Shown here: positions 24,001-36,000 of the stretch, piece after piece | How positions within the stretch are numbered: the stretch's first letter is position 1 | Layout: each line of letters begins with the position of its first letter | DNA from: Anadara kagoshimensis | Lineage: Eukaryota > Mollusca > Bivalvia > Arcoida > Arcidae | Reading direction: 5' to 3' | Length of the DNA: 64,000 bases | NCBI GenBank assembly: GCA_021292105.1 | Contig: CM037874.1 | Span: 24,478,583-24,542,582 of the forward strand | Made by a program: the position numbers and the translations under genes | The notes under the pieces: model-generated | Databases searched by the model: none | What the model was told of the DNA's origin: nothing | What the model saw: only the letters and a program-made list of their open reading frames with translations

Positions 24001-25563
24001 ATTCCAGAGTGCTATGAACATTGACTGTACAATCCAGTGAGAGTGCTATGAACAGTGGATGTACATTCCAGTGAGTGCTATGAACATTTGCTGTACATTC
24101 CAGAGTGCAATGAACACTGACTGTACACTCCAGTGAGAAAGTGCTATGAACACTGACTGTACACTCCAGTGAGAAAGTGCTATGAACAGTGGATGTACAT
24201 GACAGCGAGTGCTATGAACACTTACTGTACATTCCAGAGAGTGCTATGAACACTGACTGTACAATCCAGTGAGAGTGCTATGAATACTGGCTGTACACTG
24301 CAGTGAGAGAGTGCAATGAAGACTGTACAACATCAAAAACATGCACATGTGTTCCAATTGAAAGACAATGCCATATACACTGAACATTCAAAAAGGGCTT
24401 TTGCACACATAATTAGCCATATATATGGATTCCAGAGAAAGTGCAATAAACACTGAATATTTTTAGAAAACACATGTTAAGCTAATTTTTTCAAGTTTAA
24501 TTGATAGCCGTTTTATGTTTCATTAGATCTCATTCATCACTGGCTGATGTAGCAGATTTAGAAGATACACTAAATGAAAAAATGAACAAATTACAACAAG
24601 AACATGAAAAGAGAATTCAAGCAGAAGAAAGGTAAAAACATACAAACACTCACAAAGCTGAGAAATAGGATAACACATGTGGTGGGTGAAGCTAGCTAAA
24701 CAGGAGGTGCTTACCCTTCCGGAGCATCTGGCCTCACTTCCCTGGTGGAAGTTCACATGTCTAACCTGACTTGTCAATTCCAAAATTTATACTTTGTGAT
24801 TGTGAATCGTACATGGATAAGTATGTTTGGTTTTTTTATTTTATGCCTAAACATTTGGGTGTGAAGTTCTGGGATATTGAAAAAAAAACTATAGTTGCTG
24901 AAGAAAACCACTGACGTTTGGCTAGTAAACTGATAAACTTTCTCGCACTAGAAGTAGGAATGGGACCTAAGTGGTTGGAAGTGCTGTTATTTTTATGCAC
25001 TTTCAGTCAATTTATTTATTGTAATATAAGCAATCCTATTGTGCTGTATTTGTATCTGGTTTCTTAATTTAAGGCTTTTCAAAATGATTGTATTGACATG
25101 AAATTTGATTCAGCTATGACAAAATAAATTCTTCCAAAAATATCTGTTTCTAGCCGTCTTTGAATTTACAGAAGATAAAGTGTTTTTATCCTCTGCCATT
25201 CAAAGAAAAAGGAAGATATTTAATTTGAGTTTCCGTCCTCCGTCTGTCCTTCCTTCTATTAGCACTATTTTGTTAAACTTGGTGCAAAGCATCAACATTG
25301 TTAGCCAGAGCTGGTATTCCTAGTAGTTATTTGTGCTTTGAAAAAAAGAACCTGCTAGTGCTGGATCCTAATTCACTGAATTTACATCTCTTACTTTAAT
25401 TTAACTTAGTGTTTTTCTTACTGTTACATAGTTTTTCCTTATTTTAATTTAACATAGGTGTAAGCAACTTGAAGAAAAACTTTCAGCTATGGGATTGTCA
25501 GATAGTATACCACAGACAAGAGCCAAAACAAGTGAATTTGTGGATGGAGAATTAGACTTTTAG
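21049..25563 (+). CDS. Coiled-coil protein, C-terminal five exons
   Basis: Exons 21049-21126, 21957-22061, 22909-23001, 24527-24631 and 25458-25563 (stop TAG). Each has AG/GT borders, and every internal junction is phase 2, splitting a Lys or Arg codon. The product is highly charged with heptad-like Leu spacing (EQKLRREAEEK, LQSVLQKRTEELEAEK, LEQYLRK, LNEKMNKLQQEH, CKQLEEKLSAMG), a Ser/Thr/Pro break (SGTPGLQESPTPRSHSS) and an acidic end, DGELDF. No catalytic motif is present. I do not recognise the family. An in-frame ATG at 21065 would give 156 residues, but the open phase-2 acceptor at 21049 suggests further upstream exons. The role is probably structural or scaffolding, by inference from the coiled coil alone. 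Confidence 0.75.
21184..21395 (+). mobile_element. SINE family 2, full head
   Basis: The tRNA-like head GGTGGTCGAGTGGTCTAAAG (A box) with GGTTCGAATCCC (B box) resembles a Ser/Leu-type tRNA. The body is GTTTCAGTTCGCTTTTCG, CTCCAGGCAC, TTTTCTCCACC, and the tail GATCTCGATATAAGTGAAAG. It lies in the intron after exon 21049-21126. Confidence 0.65.
22518..22856 (-). mobile_element. SINE family 1, reference full-length copy
   Basis: About 340 bp on the minus strand. Reading from plus: tail GAGTAATGGTGTTGAACATC, CACTTATATCGAGACATCGC, GCGTTGCGCTGATGGCATTA, GGGTTCTTTAGCGTGCC, GACACGGGACCTCG, GAAAGAACAGTGACTTTC, GTGCTTGGCGAACGAACAG, ACCCGGCCGGGGTTCGAACC (B box), then GAGCTACCACAGTGG (A-box end). This is a tRNA-derived SINE without a poly(A) tail. 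It lies in an intron of the coiled-coil gene. Confidence 0.85.
23140..24330. repeat. Large irregular minisatellite (~36-bp units)
   Basis: More than 30 variants of GTGCTATGAACACTG, ACTGTACACTCCAGTGAGA and shorter forms (CAGTGGATGTACATTCCAG, CATTTGCTGTACATTCC). Unit length varies from about 25 to 38 bp, and higher-order blocks repeat (for example 23520-23640 against 24120-24240). It occupies most of the intron 23002-24526 of the coiled-coil gene. Open frames across it are repeat artefacts. Confidence 0.85.
24655..24835. repeat. Dispersed repeat R, copy
   Basis: CACATGTGGTGGGTGAAGC, AGCTAAACAGGAGGTGC, CCGGAGCATCTGGCCTCAC, CCTGGTGGAAGTTCACATG, then GTGATTGTGAATCG. It is in the opposite orientation to the 11080-11300 copy. 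Confidence 0.5.
24845..24985 (-). mobile_element. SINE family 2 fragment
   Basis: GAAGAAAACCACTGACGTTT, TCGCACTAGAAGTAGGAATG and GGACCTAAGTGGTTGG match the SINE family 2 body and head, diverged. Confidence 0.35.
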
Positions 25564-25710
25564 ATGTCAAAATTGAGAATAAGAATCTTTGTAGGTTATA
25601 AGATACAGTAGATTCAGGACGGAATATATAGCAGCCATACTTTAATATGGTCATGTTGAGAAGTCAAAAACTGTTTTGGATCATGGCAGCCATACTTATA
25701 TGCGACAAAG

Positions 25711-25716
25711 AATAAA
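25711..25716 (+). promoter_or_regulatory. Poly(A) signal AATAAA
   Basis: AATAAA about 150 nt past the TAG of the coiled-coil gene; a plausible end of its 3' UTR. Another lies near 26438. Confidence 0.4.
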
Positions 25717-25837
25717 TCATCTGCTAATTCCTTATAAATGTACAAGTCTACACTTGTATTACCGTACTCTAGTTATAATATGTTAGTCAAACTTTTTAAA
25801 ATTTTTAATTAACATAAAATAGAGTTTAACTTAGTAG

Positions 25838-26152
25838 AGTTGAGTAGAATAATGGTGTTTGACGTCACAGTCAAGAATATTTATACACTTACATCAAGAC
25901 GCCGTCAGGCGAAAGTGCAAAATTTTTGCCTGTGCGTTGCGCTGATGGCATTATACAGCAGGGTTCTTTAGCGTGCCAAATCCACTGTGACACAGGACCT
26001 CGTTTCAATCCGAAAGAACCGTGACTTTCATTTGGTAATGCTGAGTGCTTGGCAAAAGAACAGTCACTACCCACTTTCAAGTCTTGGTTTGAATCCACAA
26101 CTTCCTACTTACGGAGTGAGCACTCTACCAGCTGAGCTACCACAGGGGTTCT
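25838..26152 (-). mobile_element. SINE family 1 copy
   Basis: Nearly full-length minus-strand copy: tail GAATAATGGTGTTTGACGTC, TTGCGCTGATGGCATTATAC, TTTAGCGTGCCAAATCC, and head GAGCACTCTACCAGCTGAGC at the right. The CCGGCCGGGG segment before the B box is deleted. Confidence 0.8.
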
Positions 26153-26519
26153 TTAACTTAGAAGAATAAAAGCAAGTAGCTGATTAGGTTTACCAATTTT
26201 AGTGTTTGAGTAAAAAAATTAGTGACCATTTTGCTTTGGATAATATCAACTTATACATTCAACTTATGAATATGAAAATACTACAGGTCGACTTTGTCTC
26301 ATAAACAGTATAGTGTCAATTTTTCTCATTAACTTTTTTTCAATCAACTAATCTGGTCATTTAGATAGATAATAAATTACATTTTGTATTATTTTAGAAC
26401 TAATGCTCAGTAATATGTATTTCATAATAAAAAGTTAAATAAAGTCTATATATTTTTGTTAGATACGTTAGTTGTTATTCCATATTTATGTTTAATTTCA
26501 AAGTCAACTTGCTTTCAGT

Positions 26520-26835
26520 TTAACCCTCTTGCTGCCACACGGACATATGTGTCCTCTACCGGCAGCCTGCCATACGGACACATTTGTCCTTTCAACGAAA
26601 TTGATAACCATAAGATAAAAGACGAAAATAAACTTAAAATCTTTTTTGTAAAATTATAAAAATGCAAAATGTTGACTATTGAGATCATAATCTACAATTA
26701 ACTAATGATGTCATATGACTACAAACGAGTCTGACGTCATATTCTATTGTTGACGTCATATCATTTCGCATTGTGAACTTCATTTTGGCACTGCCAACGT
26801 TGCTCTGAAATTTAATTTGACAGCAAGAGGGTTAA
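26520..26835. mobile_element. piggyBac-type MITE
   Basis: Flanked by TTAA at 26520-26523 and 26832-26835. Terminal inverted repeats are CCCTCTTGCTGCCA and the complement of TGACAGCAAGAGGG. TTAA target duplication and CCCT-type ends are hallmarks of piggyBac elements. The 308-bp inside has no coding capacity and holds three TGACGTCAT-like or TGATGTCAT motifs. Confidence 0.8.
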
Positions 26836-27562
26836 ACTCTTGTCCCATTTTCACAATTATTTCTCAACAAAAATTTTCCTTATCATGAATCTCACAAATT
26901 TGAAATCTTAATAATTTTGCGAGTTTTTAAGATATTCAGGAATTTAAGGTGTCATTTTGAAGATCTCTTCAAGCTTAGTTCAAAACAGATTTCAAAATTT
27001 GATAGATTGAAGTAAAGAAATGATTGTGAAGCTTGGGCCTGTTGTTATACATTATACTCTGTAGTTTTCATTTTTTTTCACTTTTTTATTATCTCCATAA
27101 CAACAGTCAGTCAAAATTGTAATGAACAACTGACCATGTTAGAGTATGTGATATGCCAATTTTGTTGGTTGCTATAGCAACCTCCAGTCAAGTTAAGTTT
27201 ATAGCAATAATTTACAAATCCAGTAAGAAGACAATTTTTCTTCCAACATGCTGGCAGGAATTGGTAGATTATTTATCCATTTTAATGTCACAGTCAAGAT
27301 TGTTTCACTTAAATCAAGATGTCACCATCGATAGGTAAGGGTAACAAAATTTATACCTACTAGTACCTAATGTGTATACATGTCAATCTACTGCAATAGT
27401 TCAGTGAGGTCCACATAAGTTAAGTAACCTCTGTTCACAACAGTGTCTCATAACAATTATTTTAAGAGTTAAGAGAATAATTGTTTTTCCAGTTTTCCAG
27501 TAAAATTCTCTGGAAATAATTAGTGAGGAATCAAAATCATTAAAAAAAAACAAAAAAAAAAC

Positions 27563-28823
27563 AAGAGGCCCATGGGCCTTAACGCTCACCTGTGACCTTT
27601 GAAGCCATGAGCTTCATTCAAATATCAAAATGATAATTCGGCCAATATTCTAATATACATCCCTATACAAAAAGTTTATAGTTTTTGAGATAAATAATCA
27701 TCTCAGTACTTGTTTGTATCTGTGATCTTGACATTTGAACCCATGCTCTTCATTCATCTATCAAAATGACCACTGTGCCAGTACCAACAATATTCTAATA
27801 TACATGCCTATACAAAAAGTTAATAGTTTTTAAGATAATTAACCATTTAGATATTCATTCGCATCTGTGACCTTGACCTTTGAGCCCATGACCTTCATTC
27901 ATATATCAAAATGATCATTAGGATAATACCTAAAATATTCTAATATACATGCCTATACAAAAAGTTCATAGTTTTTGAGATAAATAATCATTTCAGTACT
28001 TGTTTACATCTGTGACCTTGACCTTTGAACTCATGACCTTTATTTATATATCAAAATGACCATTGGGCCATTACCTACAATATTCTAATATATATGCCTA
28101 TACAAAAAGTTCATAGTTTTGCAGATAATTAACTATTTTGGTAAACTTGTACATCTGTGACCTTGACCTTTGAACCCATGAACTTAATCGATATATCAAA
28201 ATGATCGTCATGTCAATACCTACAATTAACCAAAAATCCTAAGTCATTATCACCAGAAATGTTTAAAAAATAGCATTTTTTATCAAAGGTCAATAACTGG
28301 GACATGACCTTGACCTTTGACCTTGACATCAATCGGAAGAAAATCACAAGACAAGATCAACAGTGAAAACTCCATACAATTATCTTCAGCCATTATGAAG
28401 TTATAACAATAAATGTCTCATTTTAAAAATTACATAATTTTACGCAAAAAACGCGTAACCTATTTTTCGTCCAATTTTCATGAAAAACACAATTTTAGTG
28501 TATCTAGGTATCCTGAAGCCAAATATCCAATCAAAATTTGCCTGCACCTTTTGGTTTTAGAGAAGAAGATTTTTTTGTCTTTTGGCTATTTATAGTAACG
28601 GCAGCCATATTGTTGGGCGTGGTCAAACCCCGAACACAATTTTGAAAGCCTGTTACCCAGGCATAATAATCACCAAGTTTCATCAAATTTGGCTCAGTAG
28701 TTTTGGAGGAGAAGATTAAAATGTAAAGTTTACGCACGACGCACGACGAACGACGCACGACGGACGACGGATGGTGATAGATAGCAATAGCTCATCTGAG
28801 CCTTTTGGCTCAGGTGAGCTAAA
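27563..28823 (+). mobile_element. Pearl/HINE-like element with tandem core
   Basis: Starts at a palindromic GGCCCATGGGCC, followed by CTTAACGCTCACCTG. The core is four tandem units of 145 bp (CTGTGACCTTGACC at 27865, 28010, 28155 and a diverged start at 27720; a shorter unit at 27590). A unique 3' region follows, ending in GACGGACGACGGATGG and a hairpin at 28789-28820 (AGCTCATCTGAGCC, TTTT, GGCTCAGGTGAGCT) followed by AAAA. Head, tandem core and terminal hairpin fit the bivalve pearl / Helentron-associated non-autonomous elements; the class assignment is inference. Confidence 0.6.
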
Positions 28824-30032
28824 AAAAAAAACCCAAAAAAACATAATAAAATTTTACCTATTTGAAGTTTGGTTTAATTTCAATAAATAATTTCTAGATA
28901 TAAATGTTCACAGATACATAGTATACATGTAGATAGTACATGTACATATAATTACACAAATAAATACAATCATTCCAACACAAATATTATCATCATTAAA
29001 AATTTGTTCTCTCTTTCCAACTCAACAAATAAAGTAGTCTCCATAGCAACTACCAGGTAAGATGAAATGAACATATGACACCTGTTCCATTTGTAGCACT
29101 GATTGACAGGAATTTCATCCTCTTTGGCTGAAAAATAATTGGTCAAAATTTGTTTTTATACTAACAAATCTCTTCATGATTTTGTGTTTTGTGTTAAATT
29201 GGTAAAAATTCATCAAAATAAAGCAAATGATTTAAACCTTGATGCACAAATTATTAAACTAAAATCAAGCTTTGACTAAATAATGCCCAATTATTTTTCA
29301 TGTTGCACTTAAAAAACAACTTAATATCAAATTTAACTAAATCATTTAAACATCAATAAAGGGATGAATAAGTTTTAATTTTTGACCAATAGTCTTGTAT
29401 CTGAAATACCTACCGCTACCATATTCTGTTGGTAAACCTTATATCTGGTTAAATTTTAACAACCACCTTACATTAACCGAAACCTTAATGCTCTCCTCGC
29501 CGGAAGGCGCATAAGGTCCCACTGCTATGATTCCACTTTTGACTATTTTAACAACCACCTGCATGAATCAAATTGTATACAAATTATATATTTGCTTGCA
29601 TTACTTAACCATTTAACACTTTCATAGCTGTTTCCCTGAGACTAAGTCATAATGTTTTTGGATAATTAAAGTGCATATTTTCATATAAACAAATTCTCAA
29701 TAAATCTCTCACTCTCATTTTAACAAGATGACAAAATATCAACTGACACTGCTTTTGTCTCAAACTCAGAATTCAGAAGATATTTTTCACATACAATAAC
29801 ATCTCATTATAATAAATTATAATGTCCCCCCTCCCAGCTTTGCCACCTCACTTGTCGCCACAGTATTTCAAAGTACTAAAATCCATTCTTTTATACTTTT
29901 TTATAAGTCTGTTTCAATAAATAGCCAATCTTCTTTATAATGTCAAACTTTGACTGCACAAATGATGGTGATGACATGCATGAGGTTTCACTGTATTTAT
30001 GTCTATTTCAGTAGTATTATAAACTGTATGTC
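28824..30032. other. 3' flank of MCCC1
   Basis: No exon recognised. It probably holds the MCCC1 3' UTR near 30000. A GC-richer patch at 29485-29525 (CTCCTCGCCGGAAGGCGC) is isolated and unexplained. Confidence 0.4.
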
Positions 30033-33000
30033 CTAATCACTATCTGATGAAGCTGCTGATTCTTCTTCCTTGAAATGGACAAGTGCTGCCCCCTTATTAA
30101 CTGTGTTCCCTTGTTGATAAAACACTTTCTCAATCAGACCAGCTTTTGGTGCTCGTATAATATACTGAAAATAAAATTATTGTAATTTTAGTAATATATT
30201 AAACAATAATGGGACATATTGGACCAATGGTTTGCTATGTTTGTTTGTCCACACAAGTCTCTATTGATTTAATGCACAATCCCTTTATAATGCCAAAAAG
30301 CTAAGTGAATGATGGTTATAAATCAAGTTTTTACTGTATTCTTAACATCAATAGTTTCTATCCAGTAACCATAGTTACTCTATCATGTTACATTCTCCAT
30401 TCACTTTGATCAGGTAAGCTAAAAATAATATCTTGGTCCTTACCTCCATCTTCATTGCAATCATAACAACCAGTGGGTCCCCTTCTTGTACCTCAGTACC
30501 TGGGGATACCAGTACTTTCTCTATGACCCCTGGCATGGGGGCCACAGCATCGTCAGCTCCCCCTCCAATACCGTGTGCCATCATAAACTGAGGTGTTGGT
30601 AGTTTTAATTCCTGTTTTCCGTCCTGATATAAAATGAACATAACAAATCAGTTTTGTAGTCATAATGATTGGCAAGTAATCAAAAATATACAAACAACAC
30701 AGCCATAAATTCTATATTTTCTCACACATGTGACAAGAGAATTCAGCTATTTCACCGGTGCTAGATTTCCCTGTCTCGCCCTGGTTGACAAAGATCACAC
30801 AAACCATCTCCCACATTAATTGGATTTCTCTGACTTTTTAATCTGATTCTTTGAAAAAATAGAGGGCATTCCCGAAGAGAAACACTCATTTAAGGACACT
30901 AAATTGATGATGTCATAATCGTTTCACTCAAAGACATCAACAAAATTTGATGACATCATTTTCAGATGGCATGAATGGTGGCATAAAAACTGAACATTTG
31001 ATGAAATATTTGTTTACAAATTGCGTTTTATGTTTAAAATGTGTGAAAAAAAAAGAATCCTACACCAGTTACATTGTAAGATGGAGATATCTCAAACAAG
31101 GATGAATATTTTCCTGTCCAGAACGAGCTTTAGCCAGTTCTGGACATTGAAAATATCCGTCTGAGTTTGGTGGCTTTTAAGGCAGGTTTGACTGTATGTT
31201 TTGTTTCTAGAAATAGGTACATAAAAACATTACAAGAAAGCAAATACAAACCATTGAGAAGATATGTAGCGAGTCTCCTTGTAATATAACATGTGCTGAT
31301 GATATTTTCCCGTCTATATTACAAACTAGTTTAAACTTTTCGTTTTCCTTCTGTAGATCTGCAGTCACATGATGTTCAGTGTCCTTGACCTTAACTGTGT
31401 ATGAACCATCAGGGTTACTGGAAACACCAATAGTTATTTCTGGAAAATAATCAAAACAAAAGTTATAACTGAAATGGGGTAACATTTCAATAGTGGCCCC
31501 AAACGAACCTCAATTGGGAAATTCATGTTTTACCAACCATGTATATGGTCAAAACATAAATAGCCCATTGGCAAATCTAGTCCACCAAAAGAATGTTTCT
31601 TTGAATTTTCATTTAAATAGTTTTCAAGCAAAATGGTGGCTGAAAAATAGAGTAAGCACTATATATAGTGTAATCTGTTATGAGAGTTGAGTAATGGTGT
31701 TTAACATGCCAGTCAAAGGACCATAACTCCCAGAAAAATGAGCAAATTCACTCAGGCTAACAATATGCACATCTTCTATCAATGTTGATACTTTACACCA
31801 AGTTCCATGAAATAGTGCTTCATAGTTTTGGAGACTTTATGCAAAAAAAGAACTTTGGACGGACAGAGGGACGGAAACTCGAATTTAATACCCCCCTCCC
31901 CCTCTTTCCTTGAAAGGCAGGGTATAAAAAAATTAATATTTATTAGTGATATGCTAAGGTGACACAGGTGCAAATGTGTAAATTATATTATTCAATACTC
32001 ATCGAACCATAACTAAGTAAAATGGCATGATTAAAAAACAATCAACATGGCTCTTCAAAATACTCTTGTGCAGCTTATGTCTGCATTTTCCAAAATATAT
32101 ACAACTTTATTGTTATGTTTTATCAAACTTACTGTCTTTTCCATCTTGTAGTGTTATCTGCCTCTTTATGTAACTGTTCATTCTAGCAGCCAAACATAAA
32201 GAAAATGGTGAAAATGGATCTGTGAAATATACATTGTATAAAATATTTAAAATGGATCTGTGAAATATACATTGTATAAAATATTTAAAATGGATCTGTG
32301 AAATATACATTGTATACAATAATTAAAACATGTACAGTTGACTCTCGTTATCTCGAACTCGACGGGGAAATGCAAAAAGTTCGACTTATCCGGAGTTCGA
32401 GATAACCGATGTTAAAAACGGCAAAAAAGGGAAGTAACTCGTACACGCCTACCGGAAGTCGCTTCCGGTTTTATCTTGTCAAACTGTGTGTCATCGGCAT
32501 TGACATTTTAAGATGCAATGATAAATGATTCAATTATGCATTTTGTCTTATAAGATTAACTTTAATTACTCAAATCTGTCAATAACTGATTGCGCTATTG
32601 TTATTAGCCGACAAATAGTGAAGTCCGCTTTGGTCTCCATACCAGTTTCGCTTTGTGTACTTTAATCATCCCAAGCTTCCGGTTGTATTGAGTAATGTTC
32701 ACATCACACACTTTCGGCAGCCATGTTCAGCTTGGCAGTAATTATAACACCTGCTAATCTCCTTGATGGTTTAATTGCTTATGCAAGGGATAATAATTAA
32801 GGGCTTAAGGAAATTGGGAGGTCAGTGCAATGTTGTAATTTTAAAATCAACACGAGGCCGACAGTCAAATATTTTATTTATGTCGGAATGTGTTTTTTCT
32901 ACCAAAAAATCTATAGGCGTTGACAAATTTGATTTTCCAAAATTTTTTGTTCGAGTTAACAAATTTAATTTTCCTAAATTTTTTGTTCAAGTTAACGAGT

Positions 33001-36000
33001 GTAATTTTCTTAGAATTTTCATTCAAGGGGACGAAAATATTGTTCGACATATCCGATAATTCGAGATATCCGAGTTCGAGATAACCGGAGTGATTTTGGT
33101 TTAATAAAGAACAACTCTGTTTGGACTTTTTAAAAAAGTTCGAGATATCCGGTAGTTCGAGATATCCGAGTTCGAGATAACGAGATTCAACTGTATTTAC
33201 ACAATATGAAGACAGTTATAAGTAAACAATTTTGACCTGTCTGCTTGACCTATGATTTAAATATTCATTAGGAACAAGTAAAATTTTAAGAATATGGATC
33301 ACGCATGTATATTTCATCTATATGATGTGAACACTAATCATGAGCAATGTGTATATGTATTAACTGTGAATCCTAACACTACCAATGCATAGGGTGGACT
33401 CTTTCATATGAATATTCCTAATGAAAGGTCAAACAGACAGATCAATGTTGTTTAACTATAATAGTCTATAGTTGATTGAAACAAATATGATGAGTGAAGT
33501 GGAATTATGGTGTTTTATGTACAAGTCAAATTTTTTCACTTGTATCAAGGTGGGCAGTTATAGGTTCGTGGAGGGAACTGGAATACCAAAAAAAAAAAAA
33601 AACTAGACCTTTGGCAAACAAACTTACTGATTTTATCACAGTAGGATCTGCCCATTTGGAAAAGAAAGAAAGGAATAATATTACTTTCGTTAAAATTTTC
33701 TGATAGAACTCCAACTGACCCATCCAAAAAAAACCTGACAGGATAAAATTTATTGATTAAATCAATGTGTACAATATACTGCAAGAGGCCATCCTCCCTA
33801 ATATGAAATACTTGTCAATAATTAAATTTTACCATTTTAATGTATTCTGATTGGCTAAAATGTTAGAGTTATTTCCTCTTTTTACCAAGGCATGCCAACT
33901 GCATTTTCATGCATTCTGATTGGATTAAAAGTTTTGGTTATTTCATCATATACATGATTTTGTGCAATATGGTTATATGATAATAAATTCATACGCACAT
34001 TTGATTGTTGTTCACATTGAAGTAATATGTTTGATAATATTTAAAATTTTTGCATAGTACCTTGTTCTTTTGGTCTCTTTATTTATATAAATTAATTATA
34101 AGTGGCTTTAATGTTTGTTCGGTCTATTAAGAAATAACTTGAAGACTGTGCACTTTTTTATGCTAAATAAGTGTAAAAACAAATAACAGATAAACATATT
34201 TCATCAAATTATGGTCAACAATAATGTGTTATCACTAGCATGACTAGTTTAAAATCTGGTAATTTTTTACCTGCTTCTTTGAACATGCTGAACTCATAAA
34301 AAGAAGTGTTCCTTGTAATTTTGCGTTATGTTGGTGACGTCCAAATGATTAATTTTCAGTTACATGTACATTGTTTGATGCAGTTCTAAATCAGGTTTAT
34401 TATTCATGTACCTATAAATTGTGCTGGTCCAAATTCACCAATGACAAGATTAAAATACCCTATAACATAACATACCTAATGAGTTTTGACTTCTCTCTTT
34501 AATCTTGTTTTGTTCATTCAGTACAAGTGTTAAAGCCGCCTGGCATAGAGCTGACGAAGAGACAGTCCGAGCTGGAAACAAGTCATCGTAATGTTGAGGT
34601 ATAAAGTCAGTATGTACATGTCCAGCTTCAAAACTTGGATGTCCTGCTAAATCTTGTAAAAACTGTATATTTGTTCCAAGTCCAAGCACCTAAAATATAT
34701 TGATTATAACATATATTTGTATAGGTAAACAACTTTGACCTGTCTGTTTAATCTTTAATTCAATTTTTTTATTATGGATGACTGCATCTTCATACAGGAA
34801 TCATACAGGTTTATTTTGTAAACATAATGACAACACTAATCACTTATCTTGTGTACACATTATTAACTGCGAATCCTGCTACTACATATATATAGGGTTG
34901 ACTTTTCTATATGAATATTCCAAATGAAAGGTCAAACAGACAAGTCAATGTTGTTTGTCTATACTGGCATTGTTAAGGAATAACTTGTATGCTCATTATC
35001 AAAAAACATGTGCAGAGCATTTTTCATAAAAGACTCAATATACTTGTTAAAAACATACATTATTCCTTATACAGTCCAACCTGCTTAAAGGCCACCTCTA
35101 TATAAGAATCACCTGCTTATAAAGGCCAGTAGAACTGTATCCCAATTGTTCTTTATTCATATAATTTGCACCTGTATATAAAAGCCACCTTCCCTTAAAG
35201 ACCATTTTACTGGTTCCAGGCCATTTTACTGGTTCCCTTTGGTGGCCTTTATAGACAGGTTTGACTAGTTTTTAATTTCAATTTTCAAATACTTAGACTA
35301 AAACATAAAAACAATAATTTGTTTCAGTCGTGTTCATTTTGTTCTAAATAATACAAGTAAAATTCAAAGTCTTCCACGTCAGACCTCAGCAACTTGTCAC
35401 ACATAAACCAATCAAAAAAACCGAGGCACAAACCATGCCTTTTAAGTGAAAATATTTACATTTGTGATGTTTTAATGTATTAAACTTTGTTTTAGACCAG
35501 AAGGCAGTTATAGGAGTATAAATGCCATTGCTAATGCGACGCCACTCATCTCTTCCTTACGGCTAAACACATGACATCATTGATTGGCTGTTCCAGCGAT
35601 TGAAAATACATGTCGTACACTACAGTGTTTTAAAGTTTTTTTAGGATTAATATACTAAAATAAGATTTTCAAAAAATGGAACTGTAAAAATAATCATTGA
35701 ACTGTCTAGAAATGATGTTTATAGTGCTATAACTGCCATTGCCGTGCAAAGCAAACTAATCATAATGCGCTAACACGCATTATTCAATTTGTTTGCACGG
35801 CAATGGCAGTTATAGCACTATAAACGCCATTTCTAGACAGTTCAATGGTTAAATGCTGATCATTGTCCTTTGATTGATTGTTAAACAGAACAGGTGCATT
35901 TCAAACTCAACATTCTTTCAGTAGATTTTGATTGCCTGTATTGGGTCAAGGTTGTCAATATATTTGTGTATATATACTGTAAAATGCAAGAGGCCAACTC

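Noticed and set aside
20037..24330. CRISPR-like arrays
   Set aside because: Repeats are contiguous or degenerate, with no unique spacers, and the window is clearly eukaryotic.
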